A program made the translations under genes and the position numbers. From IMG/VR virus record IMGVR_UViG_3300047998_000159, positions 1-26,230 of that record: a DNA stretch of 26,230 bases; one strand, written 5' to 3'. Every line of letters starts with the position of its first letter. The stretch's first letter is position 1. Below, piece by piece: positions 8,558 through 16,054 of the stretch. The notes under the pieces were generated by a model, which was not told the DNA's origin, searched no databases, and saw only the letters and a list, made by a program, of their open reading frames with translations. This DNA is from a virus.

Positions 8558-11215
8558 ATGGGGGCTTACTCAAAGCGCTACCGTGGCAGTCGCTCTAGGA
8601 AATCCGAGGCCTACAGCGGAGTCAGGTCTGGGTTTGTAGACTTGCTTGAGTCCGGCCTTGGCGTGGGTGATGAGCTTGATGCCGCCATTCGTAGGCTTAC
8701 GGGCGACGCAGGCTCTTTTGACGAGGGGCTAGACCAATCCCGCAAAGATCTTGATTACTTTGAGCGAGAGAACCCTACCGCCTCCAAGCTGATTACTGGT
8801 GCGGGCATTGCTGGCTCGCTGTTAATTCCAGGGGCCACTGCGGTCAAGGTCGCTCAGACAGGCTCTCGCTTGAGCCGAGCGGTAAAGATGGGCGCGGCTA
8901 CCTCAGCGGAGGGCGCGGCATATGGCTATGCGGCTGGTCGTGATGAGGGCCGTACTGATAGCGCGATGATGGGCGCGGCTGTAGGCGGTGCGCTAGGTGC
9001 TGGTATTGGTGGCTTCCTCACAAAGAGCGCTGACGAGGTAGCAAAGATTAAAGAGGCTGACAGCAAGAAGATTGGTGTCGGCGGGGCTATTGGCGGTGAT
9101 GAGGGATACAAGCGCGTTGGCGCGGTCAGTCGCAAGGCGGGCGTTCAGGACATTAGTACCAGTGCGCGCGAGCGCAAGGTTAACTCCTATGATGATGTCA
9201 CCCCTGATAACAGCCTGTCTCGTAAGGGCTGGTGGGACAGCATTCAGTCTATTGCTTTGAATGCTCGCAACTGGGGTATTCAGAATGTTGGGGTTCGTGC
9301 TACCCGTCTGGTTGAGGACGCTGACTCTGCCATGAGGATGGCGAGGGCGCAGTCTGACCGGATGTACAAGGACAATGAGCCTCTCTTCAAGTTGCTCCAA
9401 GAAAACCGAAACATAAACCTTGCGCTGGCTAACGTGGGCGCTACGCCTGTGGGTAATGCCCGAGGTATTCTGGGGATGACGGAGAAGCGCAAGGTCGAGT
9501 GGGAGGATGTTTTCCGTCAAGCCACTACTGCCGAGGAGAAGCAGGCTATCAAGCTATACAAGGAGGAGCTTGATGATGCGCTAGCTCTTGCCGGTGAGCG
9601 CTTCCCAAATTGGAACACAGGCAAAATATCTAATGAGCTGTATGCCCCGCGAGCTACGCGCGGTGATGGTCAGCAGGCCGCTGTTTATCAGAGGGAGGAT
9701 GGATCAGAGGTCGGCGTACTAGATAACCTCAAGCCCCCGTCTGAAGCACTGCGCGAGTTTCGTAATGATGTATCGGATGCCGTGTCTCTGATGGCTCGGT
9801 TTGAGCAAGCCGGTGTCAAGTTCGGTGATGAGGTTGCTGAGGGCTTCTATGACCTAGAGAAGAAAGGCACAACATCTCGCCTTGAGGCTGTGATGCAGTC
9901 TATTAAGAAGCAAGTTAATGGCGAGATAACTAGCACGGGCGGGACCAAGGCTGAAGCGGCGGCGGTAGCTGAGAACATGGACAACCTCATGCACTCTGTG
10001 TTTGTTAATTCTCGCACGGGCGGTGATGCGCTTGGCGCGATGGCGAGAAAGACCGCTTCTACTGCACTGCTGGCTAACCCTATCAACGCTGTGTTGAACC
10101 TCGCGGAAACTGTCACTGCCCCGATATATCAGAACGGGGTATCGGCTTGGGCGAGAACGCTCCCCGGTCTCGTGAAGTCTGGACTGTTGCCTCGCCTCGC
10201 GGAGAAAGACCAGAAGTGGCTGACCGCTAATCAGCTTGGTGTATCTGATGACCAGTTTGCGGGCGAGCTAATGAACGTCGGTAAAAGCACGGTCAGCAAA
10301 TGGCTCAACTGGGGGTCTCAGGGTCTCTACAAATACACGGGGACGAGTGGCTCTCATCGCATGACACAGGAGGCGCTGGGTAATGCGGGCATAAAGCGGG
10401 GTGTTTCTCTGGCAAAGGCTGGGAAGCTGGATAAGCTCCGCAAGCACAAGGGGATGGCTGGTCTTACTGAGTCTGAGTTCAATGCCACGGTCAATGCGCT
10501 CAAGCGGTTTGATGAGCAGGGTATTGATGCGATGTCCGAGACGGATGCCGCATGGTTTAAAAACTTTTCTGGCGCGTCGATGAACGAGTGGCAGGCTATC
10601 TCCCCGATGTCCATGCCCAAGGCGTTCCTTGATAACCCCAATGGTCGTATCGGTTATTCGATGCTGTCGTACATGAACATCAACATGAACAACGTCATCA
10701 ATGATGTGGGCCGCAACCTTGCCAGGGTGAACAAGTACGGTCTGAGTAGCAAAGAAGGGCAGGCGGCATGGCGTGATGCTCAGAAAAACTCTGCCAAATA
10801 CGTTGCCATGTTCGGTGTTGTTGCTGGTATTTGGGATGATATGCGGAAGACGCTGGACGCCACCTCTGACTATGAGGCTGATGAGATCCTGACGTTTGAG
10901 GGGATTTCTAGCGCCGCGCTTAATCAGTTCGGCTCCAACCTATCTAGCGGCCTACTGAATATCAGGGCTGAGGAGTTTGGCGGTCAGCCTATACAGCCAA
11001 TCCCTGCGCCAATAGGTCTTGCCATGCGCGGCCTTAATGCTGGCGCTGAATTAACTCAGGGGAATGTTGATCCTGCCTTGCGATTTGTTGAATCCTCCGT
11101 ACCTGGGTTCAGCCAGGCCAACAAGCTATCCCGCATGGGTATGCTAGACCCTGATAACTTTGAGCGACTGCTTGAGGGCAAGGAGTTCCGTGGCGAAAAG
11201 CTATTGAGTGAATGA
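8558..11215 (+). CDS. Large internal virion / DNA-ejection protein with glycine-zipper segments
   Basis: An 885-aa protein, the last gene of the rightward late block. Residues about 58-75 (ITGAGIAGSLLIPGATAV) and 137-155 (MMGAAVGGALGAGIGGFLT) are Gly/Ala-rich hydrophobic segments; the second is a good glycine zipper, typical of proteins that insert into or span membranes. The long middle region is helical and charged; the C-terminal part has further amphipathic stretches. By analogy with large podovirus ejection proteins (T7 gp16 and equivalents) it would enter the host envelope with the DNA. No lysozyme-like catalytic motif is seen. A G-run lies just upstream of ATG 8558. The stop is separated by 1 nt from the stop of the convergent early operon, and no terminator hairpin is visible between them. 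Confidence 0.6.
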   Translation: MGAYSKRYRGSRSRKSEAYSGVRSGFVDLLESGLGVGDELDAAIRRLTGDAGSFDEGLDQSRKDLDYFERENPTASKLITGAGIAGSLLIPGATAVKVAQTGSRLSRAVKMGAATSAEGAAYGYAAGRDEGRTDSAMMGAAVGGALGAGIGGFLTKSADEVAKIKEADSKKIGVGGAIGGDEGYKRVGAVSRKAGVQDISTSARERKVNSYDDVTPDNSLSRKGWWDSIQSIALNARNWGIQNVGVRATRLVEDADSAMRMARAQSDRMYKDNEPLFKLLQENRNINLALANVGATPVGNARGILGMTEKRKVEWEDVFRQATTAEEKQAIKLYKEELDDALALAGERFPNWNTGKISNELYAPRATRGDGQQAAVYQREDGSEVGVLDNLKPPSEALREFRNDVSDAVSLMARFEQAGVKFGDEVAEGFYDLEKKGTTSRLEAVMQSIKKQVNGEITSTGGTKAEAAAVAENMDNLMHSVFVNSRTGGDALGAMARKTASTALLANPINAVLNLAETVTAPIYQNGVSAWARTLPGLVKSGLLPRLAEKDQKWLTANQLGVSDDQFAGELMNVGKSTVSKWLNWGSQGLYKYTGTSGSHRMTQEALGNAGIKRGVSLAKAGKLDKLRKHKGMAGLTESEFNATVNALKRFDEQGIDAMSETDAAWFKNFSGASMNEWQAISPMSMPKAFLDNPNGRIGYSMLSYMNINMNNVINDVGRNLARVNKYGLSSKEGQAAWRDAQKNSAKYVAMFGVVAGIWDDMRKTLDATSDYEADEILTFEGISSAALNQFGSNLSSGLLNIRAEEFGGQPIQPIPAPIGLAMRGLNAGAELTQGNVDPALRFVESSVPGFSQANKLSRMGMLDPDNFERLLEGKEFRGEKLLSE

Positions 11216-11216
11216 A

Positions 11217-11375
11217 TTAATCTTTCTTGCGGTAGCCCTGTCGGTACAGCTCAATCAACTCCACCAGCTCAGCCGGTGGGGTCTTGTCTTGCGGATGCTC
11301 AATGATGACGGCGAATATAATCTTGCCGTCCTCATCCCCAAACCACCATGTTTTATCAACCCATCCTTCAATCAC
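11217..11375 (-). CDS. 52-aa hypothetical protein, last gene of early operon
   Basis: The frame can be opened further upstream, to 11432, but the best start is GTG 11375-11373. It overlaps the stop of the NinG-like gene as GTGA and has GGAGGA 6 nt upstream. The product is 52 aa with a Trp-rich N-terminus (GWVDKTWWFGDEDGK), a short hydrophobic strand (IIFAVIIEH) and a basic end (YRQGYRKKD). No family is recognised. It is the last gene of the leftward operon, tail to tail with the large ejection protein. Confidence 0.6.
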   Translation of the reverse strand: MIEGWVDKTWWFGDEDGKIIFAVIIEHPQDKTPPAELVELIELYRQGYRKKD

Positions 11376-11791
11376 AGAAAGTCCTCCAGCGGTAGCACTC
11401 CGGTGACACCGCATTCTCTGGCCTGTAAGCACAGGTCATATTGATTTTTCCAGTGGGCGCTCAGCTCTCCCTTACCCTTGGTCTTGCGGTACATCTTGCC
11501 TAACTGAACGTCATCCCTCAGCTCGCGCAGTCTCTCCCGCTCCCAGTCGGTAAGCAGTCGCTCCATCCAATGACCACCCTCTAGGCGATGGCAACCCATG
11601 CAGGCTGGTCGTGCATTCAGCGCAGAATTAAACCTTACGGACCAATTTCCTCTGGAATAGCCGTGGCTACAATCCAAGCCCTGGTGGTTGTGGTGGTACT
11701 GGGTCCCGCACCGGCAACAGGTCCAATCGTATGCTTCACGGATAGACAGGCTGAACCACTTATCGGCCATCGTCACCTTGATGCCACCCAT
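11372..11791 (-). CDS. NinG-like zinc-binding (HNH-type) recombination protein
   Basis: A 139-aa protein with CCRCG near residue 25, then LDCSHGYSRG, then a conserved-looking RFNSALNARPACMGCHRLEGG. The CxxC...H...N..CxxC/H layout matches NinG (Rap) family proteins and related HNH-fold zinc nucleases, which act on branched DNA in phage recombination. Lambda NinG has 204 aa, so this is a short form. ATG 11791 overlaps the stop of the 43-aa membrane-protein gene (TGATG); ATG 11770 (MADKWFSL) is an alternative. A NinB-like gene lies two genes upstream, as in the lambda nin region. Active nuclease function is inferred, not shown. Confidence 0.6.
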   Translation of the reverse strand: MGGIKVTMADKWFSLSIREAYDWTCCRCGTQYHHNHQGLDCSHGYSRGNWSVRFNSALNARPACMGCHRLEGGHWMERLLTDWERERLRELRDDVQLGKMYRKTKGKGELSAHWKNQYDLCLQARECGVTGVLPLEDFL

Positions 11792-11922
11792 CAGAAATAC
11801 CCCCGCTCAATTAGTTGAAATATCAGCGTCAACGAGAAGACCGCTAAAAGCGCCCACAGAGCCTCGTTGTCCCACCCCATTCGATGGCATTGCTTTAGCA
11901 ATATCTTCCTAGCACGGCTCAT
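11791..11922 (-). CDS. 43-aa single-pass membrane protein between NinB-like and NinG-like genes
   Basis: A short frame with strong translation signals: AGGAGG lies 6 nt before ATG 11922, the start overlaps the NinB-like stop as ATGA, and its own stop overlaps the NinG-like start as TGATG. The product begins with a basic stretch (MSRARKILLKQCHR), then MGWDNE, then one hydrophobic helix (ALWALLAVFSLTLIFQLI), ending ERGYF. The positive-inside rule suggests cytoplasmic N-terminus. The function is unknown. A holin-type or inhibitory role cannot be judged from sequence, and its place among recombination genes does not suggest lysis. Confidence 0.65.
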   Translation of the reverse strand: MSRARKILLKQCHRMGWDNEALWALLAVFSLTLIFQLIERGYF

Positions 11923-12347
11923 ATGCGGCCTCCTGTGGACTGTCCCTGAAACATTTGTGGCATCTGCATGGCAATGCCGGTGTTTTGGGCTAGCGCGTCG
12001 AGCAAAACCTCAACAGATTCGGATAGCTCTTTGGTGTCCAGCTCGGAGGAGTGCTGTTTCTTGTACACCTTGTCGATGATGGGGACATAAAACATTTCCT
12101 TGACCGCCACCTCAGAGTAGGGGACTTCCATCTTTCCCCACGGATGGGGGCGAGTGTAGCCAGCGTTATTCAGTTCTTCCGCTATCTGGCGGAACAGGAG
12201 ATGCAAAGCATTGTTCTGCTTGACGCTCCTTGTTCCGCGTTTGATTGAGTACAGCCGATCTATGCCGTCTTCAGCTTGGTTCATGACGTACTGACAGAAC
12301 GACTTTGCTTTCTCCCGGTTATCAACCAGCCAGCTCTCGCCACTCAT
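11919..12347 (-). CDS. NinB-like recombination protein
   Basis: A 142-aa protein. The stretch IKRGTRSVKQNNALHLLFRQ, followed by IAEEL, is the hallmark of NinB (YbcN/Orf) proteins, which have 'R..[KQ]N..LW....I' at this place. The following region with VAVKEMF and VPI also fits. Lambda NinB/Orf (146 aa) is a mediator that helps load recombinase on SSB-coated DNA. ATG 12347 is preceded by a G-run (GGGGGTG). The start overlaps the upstream 91-aa gene by 26 nt and the stop overlaps the 43-aa gene as ATGA. The C-terminus is Gln/Met/Gly-rich and probably disordered. Confidence 0.6.
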   Translation of the reverse strand: MSGESWLVDNREKAKSFCQYVMNQAEDGIDRLYSIKRGTRSVKQNNALHLLFRQIAEELNNAGYTRPHPWGKMEVPYSEVAVKEMFYVPIIDKVYKKQHSSELDTKELSESVEVLLDALAQNTGIAMQMPQMFQGQSTGGRI

Positions 12348-12597
12348 CGGACACCCCCCATCGCTTAGTCATCCATTGCCTGCGCCAAGCCACGTTTTCA
12401 TAGGTGACCCACTGCGTTACGGAGTCCTCAGCCCCTACGATGCGGAAGTAATCCTGCGAGACACCCATGACAATGGCTTGCCTGGCCCTCGCTTTCTCCC
12501 AACCGAAATGCTCACAGAGCTGTGAGTGAGTGAATTCGCGGGGGAATTCCTGACGAATCCTGGTGATGTCTTCCAGTGCAGTGCCAGTAAAAGTCAT
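12322..12597 (-). CDS. 91-aa hypothetical protein of the replication operon
   Basis: ATG 12597 is chosen because GGAGG lies 7 nt upstream and it overlaps the preceding stop as ATGA. The 91-aa product contains EFTHSQLCEHFGWEKARARQ, which looks like a helix-turn-helix (HSQLCEHFGWEKARARQAI), followed by a Trp/aromatic-rich segment (WVTYENVAWRRQW). A small DNA-binding role is possible but no family is recognised. It lies between the helicase-loader-like and NinB-like genes. Confidence 0.6.
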   Translation of the reverse strand: MTFTGTALEDITRIRQEFPREFTHSQLCEHFGWEKARARQAIVMGVSQDYFRIVGAEDSVTQWVTYENVAWRRQWMTKRWGVSDEWRELAG

Positions 12598-13061
12598 CCC
12601 CAAACCTCCGCAATTTTATAAGCATCTGGAATGGCCTCTGGAGAATTGGTCCTCTTGGCCTCGCGGTTCACAACTGTCAGCATCTCCTCCGCGTCCTCCT
12701 CAGTGACACCCTCTACCTTGGGCCAAGTGCTGGGGTTCATCCCATACCAGTGACCAAGCCAAAACACCCATGAGCGGGATATCTTCGGAGGACAGTTGGT
12801 GGTCAGCGGCTTGCTCGACAACGCCTTGTGCGACGGCACGGCTGGCGCATCGCGTTCAATTAATTCAGCAATGTCTTTGGGCTTGGGGGCATACCGCCCT
12901 TCGCTGGGGTACTTCCTCAGCGCAGACATCAGCCGGTTATATTCCTGCCCTTGGATAAACTGCATCCAGAATGCTCGCTGTATATCGTCAAACTCTTTGC
13001 TGTAGAACGCATACACCTGCCCAAGAGCATGCATACAATCCTCTAGTTCTTTTCTATCCAT
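12594..13061 (-). CDS. Possible helicase loader-like replication protein
   Basis: A 155-aa protein directly after the initiator-like gene, the place where lambda-type phages carry the helicase loader P. The N-terminal half is helical with Trp and Phe (FDDIQRAFWMQFI) and is followed by YNRLMSALRKYPSEGRYAPK and PKDIAELI; the 'P.....P....I' motif is common in replication-P-like and other phage replication proteins that choose a working size by region. The C-terminal half has SWVFWLGHWYGMNPSTWP. No Walker motif is present, so it is not a DnaC-type ATPase. The start overlaps the initiator gene by 19 nt. The functional call is weak; the coding call is strong. Confidence 0.5.
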   Translation of the reverse strand: MDRKELEDCMHALGQVYAFYSKEFDDIQRAFWMQFIQGQEYNRLMSALRKYPSEGRYAPKPKDIAELIERDAPAVPSHKALSSKPLTTNCPPKISRSWVFWLGHWYGMNPSTWPKVEGVTEEDAEEMLTVVNREAKRTNSPEAIPDAYKIAEVWG

Positions 13062-13735
13062 GACACATCGGTTCCTTTAAAGTCTCCGCTCACCGCTTGG
13101 GAATTGCGGCGGGCTAATTCGGTTGAGTTGCGTGGCTTCTCGCTCTGGTTCCTGCGTATCCAGTTGCGGACAGCAGACTTCCAGCATTTCATTTTTGACT
13201 TGCCCACCAGCCAGCCCTTCGACTCGTAGAAGTCGACAAAGCGCTCGGCCTCGGCAGGGTCAGCACCCCTCTCGGAGAAGTAATCAGACACCTCGGAAAC
13301 TGTGGGTGGAGCAAAGCGTGAAGGGGGACTACAGGGGGTAGTTGTTATATGTTTGTTATCATGTAGAACAAGTGGCGATTTCGACACTTCTGAACTGTCG
13401 ATTCCGACACATGCATCTGTCGATTCCGACACATGAAGAAACTCGGGGGCTACAGACCAGTACGTTGTTCGGTTAAAGTGTTCAGGACTCCTTTTAACTA
13501 TATGATTAGCCTCAACTAAATCCCTCATTACCCTTCTAATCTGCTGGACTGACAGGTATTTGTGCCATTCAGCCAGTGATTCGTAGCTGTGTCGCACCCA
13601 CCATCGGCCCTCAAAATAGTATTCATCGCCCCCTTGGATTGCTCGCTGTGTTTGTAGGTATGCGAGGTTGCTGATGATTAGTGCCGCGTTGACTCCCAGC
13701 CGTTGTGCTACCTCGACGTTAAGCAAGTGCATCAT
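13043..13735 (-). CDS. Replication initiator-like protein (O/DnaD-type organisation)
   Basis: A 230-aa protein. The N-terminus (MMHLLNVEVAQRLGVNAALI, then SNLAYL) begins a winged-helix-like domain with YESLAEWHKYLSVQQIRRVM as the probable recognition region. The C-terminal block ERFVDFYESKGWLVGKSKMK, then CWKSAVRNWIRRN, is a motif often seen at the end of phage replisome organiser proteins. Between them is a Ser/Thr/Pro-rich linker. ATG 13735 is chosen because GGAGG lies 9 nt upstream and the N-terminus then begins like the family; a TTG at 13756 also exists. It overlaps the 46-aa upstream gene by 17 nt. It would bind the phage origin and recruit host helicase. Confidence 0.65.
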   Translation of the reverse strand: MMHLLNVEVAQRLGVNAALIISNLAYLQTQRAIQGGDEYYFEGRWWVRHSYESLAEWHKYLSVQQIRRVMRDLVEANHIVKRSPEHFNRTTYWSVAPEFLHVSESTDACVGIDSSEVSKSPLVLHDNKHITTTPCSPPSRFAPPTVSEVSDYFSERGADPAEAERFVDFYESKGWLVGKSKMKCWKSAVRNWIRRNQSEKPRNSTELARRNSQAVSGDFKGTDVSWIEKN

Positions 13736-13859
13736 CGTATTGAGCCTCCACAGCAAACTCGTAATCCTCCTCTAGCTCTTTAATCTGCTTGTCCAGCAAC
13801 TCGCGCTGACGCTTCAGCACGACTATCTCCATGCTGATTTCTTGGTGATGCCTATTCAT
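13719..13859 (-). CDS. 46-aa coiled-coil protein upstream of initiator gene
   Basis: A short frame from ATG 13859 to TAA 13719. The product is almost wholly helical and charged: EISMEIVVLKRQRELLDKQI, then KELEEDYEFAVEAQYDDALA. Hydrophobic residues fall at heptad-like spacing (I, V, L, L, I, L), which suggests a small coiled coil. A weak GAGG lies 10 nt upstream of the start. Its 3' end overlaps the initiator start, so translational coupling is likely. Its function is unknown; modulation of the initiator by dimerisation is one guess. Confidence 0.5.
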   Translation of the reverse strand: MNRHHQEISMEIVVLKRQRELLDKQIKELEEDYEFAVEAQYDDALA

Positions 13860-13886
13860 ATCCGACTAGCCTCAGTTAAATGAAAG

Positions 13887-13911
13887 GCCGGTTTTGTTAA
13901 TCCAGACCGGC
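13887..13911. repeat. Inverted repeat GCCGGT-N13-ACCGGC
   Basis: A perfect 6-bp inverted repeat (13887-13892 and 13906-13911) with a 13-nt AT-rich centre lies 28 bp upstream of the 46-aa gene on the minus strand. There is only a short T-rich stretch after it (CTTTCATTT on the minus strand), so a weak terminator or attenuator, or a protein site, are all possible. Confidence 0.4.
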
Positions 13912-13921
13912 AAACTGGAAT

Positions 13922-13960
13922 CCACGGGAGGGGATTAGGAGTGATAGAATCCCTCTGTGG
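13922..13960. repeat. Longer imperfect hairpin between the 223-aa gene and the initiator module
   Basis: GGGATT (13931-13936) pairs with AATCCC (13948-13953) across an 11-nt centre. The outer parts CCAC (13922-13925) and GTGG (13957-13960) also pair, with GAGG/CCTC between them and a small mismatch region, giving roughly 12 bp of stem. No U-run follows on either strand, so it is not a typical intrinsic terminator. Its place just before the replication genes makes an origin or regulatory element possible. Confidence 0.45.
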
Positions 13961-13975
13961 ATAGGCGGGGTATGC

Positions 13976-14647
13976 TCAGCTTTGACTTTCCACGGCCTCT
14001 GCTGACGTATCCCCCTGTCCCTCTAACTGCTTCATCCGAGGCTCGGGCAGGTGCTGAGACAGGGCGCTATCAACGGCATCTCGCAATGCCTTGCCAGCTT
14101 CCAGCTCACCAAACTGCCTACCTATGCGGGTGTACGCCGCGCGGGTGACACCCTCAAGGCTCTTACGGTCACGCCGCTTCTGAGACTCTGAGGCTGTCAT
14201 GCCAGTGGATTCGTCAACTACAACGTAGGGATCTACCGTGATGGTCGTAACCTTGTTGCCAGCACCAGCGCACTGACATCGGAACAGCGGGATTCCCCAC
14301 TGATCTTCAAGCCAGTTAGCCAGAGTGGTTACACCAGAGCGAACCTCATGCGCGTACTCCTGCGCGGCTTCAACCCTGATGCGGGTTGTTGCTTGAGGTG
14401 CGTGAATCTCAGCCGCCATGTATTCGTAGATAGTGTCGAATACATCGACGCCATTCTTGGGGTCATTGAGATCCCATTGAACGGAGCCGCTTCCAGCGTC
14501 TAAGAGCTGAGCCACATCCCATCCGAAACCGGATGAGCCATCACGTTTCCTCATCCGTAGGCCACCAATGTTCGGGCCTCCCTTACCAGCTCGTTGCTGT
14601 TTCTCAAGGGCTAGGGATAAAGCGGTTCTTCTATCTTCGCGTGTCAT
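13976..14647 (-). CDS. 223-aa hypothetical early protein
   Basis: The open frame extends up to 14722, but ATG 14647 (MTREDRRTALSLALEKQQ) has AAGGAG 6 nt upstream and is clearly the start. The N-terminal 50 residues are basic and polar with Gly-rich parts (KGGPNIGGLRMRKRDGSSGF). The middle contains YEYMAAEIHAPQATTRIRVE and a single CxC (FRCQCAG). The C-terminal third is helical and charged (SQKRRDRKSLEGVTRAAYTR) with an acidic disordered tail. No family is recognised. It lies between the ParB-like and initiator genes in the early operon, so a DNA-metabolism or regulatory role is likely by context only. Confidence 0.65.
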   Translation of the reverse strand: MTREDRRTALSLALEKQQRAGKGGPNIGGLRMRKRDGSSGFGWDVAQLLDAGSGSVQWDLNDPKNGVDVFDTIYEYMAAEIHAPQATTRIRVEAAQEYAHEVRSGVTTLANWLEDQWGIPLFRCQCAGAGNKVTTITVDPYVVVDESTGMTASESQKRRDRKSLEGVTRAAYTRIGRQFGELEAGKALRDAVDSALSQHLPEPRMKQLEGQGDTSAEAVESQS

Positions 14648-14718
14648 AAGACACTCCTTGTTGCGGTGCGATATTGCACCCAGAAGCCCACTCATTGAAT
14701 GGGCTTGAGGGTGAAATA

Positions 14719-15939
14719 TCACTTCACCAATTCCAGGGCCGGAAGGTCTGGAGTCAGGTGGTCAGGCTCATTTCTGAGCGCAGTTCCCACAACATTTGCG
14801 CCATCTGACAGGTCAAGCAGGGACTCTGACAGGCTGGCGCGTAGCCTTGGGTTTTCAATCTGGTCTGTGTAATTCAGAACAGCGTGAATCTCCTTGGCTA
14901 GCGCCTTGGCTTTCTGGTTAAGCTCAGCCGCAAACTCCTCAAGGGACTTGGACTTGTGCTTGCGCTTAAACTCCTGCCGCTTGGTGTCGGCGCGGCGCTT
15001 GGCTGACTCGCCGCTGACAACAAACCACCACTGCTCAACAGCACGGCGCACTTGCTTGCTGGTCACATCGTTGTTGAGGATGTGGCTTACAAGGTCGGCA
15101 TGATTGGCTGTCGGTATCTTGCTGACCTTCACGGCCGTGGCAAGCTCAGTCATGTGGCGAGTAGTAGGCATCTTGAGCAGAAGTTTTTGAGCCATGATGC
15201 TGTTCAAAGACTTAGCCTGACTCTCAAGCTCAGCGCTCTGAGCATCTAGCTTTTCAGCTTCAGCCCGGGCTTTCTTAGCCGCCGCCGCAGACTTAGCCGC
15301 CTCTGCCGCCTTGCGCTGAGCATCAGCCTCAGCTTTTTTAGCATCCGCACGCTTCTGCTTGGCCTGAGATTTGGTCTTGGCGTAATGAGAGTCCACAACA
15401 GACTGCACGTTATCGCGGCGGGTAGAGCTGCCGCCGGGTAGGGTGCTGGATAGGAAGCTAACCCCAAGCCCCTCGCCATTGAGCAGATTGTTCCTGACCT
15501 GTTTGTACGCATCGGGCCTCATAGCACTGGTCCCCCGGGGGACTACTGCTTCAAAATCCCCCAGCGTTTCGCACTCACGCACGATTGGCTCAAGGAAATT
15601 AATTCCAGCTTCGATGTTCTCAAAGATGAGGGCGGGTGTTACCTCTTTCTGGCTCTCGTTCTCATCAACCATCCATGTGTACATACCCCAATCGCTGACC
15701 GGCTTAACAATAAACTCAGCCTCCTTTCGGCCAAGCAACTTCAGGGCGTCGAAACGGTGGTGTCCGTAGGTGAGCTGGTACTTGCCTTTCTTGGTGGGGT
15801 GTTTGCGTACAATGACGTTCTCGCCCCATTGGTTTCGCTCGATGGACTCGGCAATGATTTTCACCTGTGCCTTGTCCGGAGGGTTCCGCTTCATATCGCG
15901 GTGTGGGTTTGGTTCGATATTGCTCAGTGCAATTTTCAT
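14719..15939 (-). CDS. ParB/sulfiredoxin-fold N-terminal domain protein with long coiled coil
   Basis: A 406-aa protein. Residues about 1-75 form a ParB-like N-terminal domain: IEPNPHRDM near the start, then a long helix with IIAESIERNQWGENVIVRK and then YQLTYGHHRFDALKLLG. The 'GHHR' replaces the GxRR of chromosomal CTP-binding ParBs, so this belongs with the diverse phage/plasmid ParB-like proteins, some of which are nucleases. Residues about 190-250 are an Ala/Lys/Glu-rich coiled coil. The rest is helical. ATG 15939 is chosen because GGGAGA lies 6 nt upstream; the frame opens further to 15987. It is early in the lytic operon; a partition, nuclease or regulatory role cannot be separated from sequence. 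Confidence 0.7.
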   Translation of the reverse strand: MKIALSNIEPNPHRDMKRNPPDKAQVKIIAESIERNQWGENVIVRKHPTKKGKYQLTYGHHRFDALKLLGRKEAEFIVKPVSDWGMYTWMVDENESQKEVTPALIFENIEAGINFLEPIVRECETLGDFEAVVPRGTSAMRPDAYKQVRNNLLNGEGLGVSFLSSTLPGGSSTRRDNVQSVVDSHYAKTKSQAKQKRADAKKAEADAQRKAAEAAKSAAAAKKARAEAEKLDAQSAELESQAKSLNSIMAQKLLLKMPTTRHMTELATAVKVSKIPTANHADLVSHILNNDVTSKQVRRAVEQWWFVVSGESAKRRADTKRQEFKRKHKSKSLEEFAAELNQKAKALAKEIHAVLNYTDQIENPRLRASLSESLLDLSDGANVVGTALRNEPDHLTPDLPALELVK

Positions 15940-16054
15940 GTTGTTTCTCCCGTAGCCACCAGAAAGCCGGTGGTCCGCTATTGCCACATCCTGTGGCGAA
16001 TTAGGGCCAGCATTTATCCGAGAGGGGCTGGCTAACCTCCGCTCACTGATGAGG

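Noticed and set aside
13887-13911. A strong intrinsic terminator before the initiator module
   Set aside because: The 6-bp stem has a 13-nt loop and only a poor T-run, so it is kept as an inverted repeat of unknown role.
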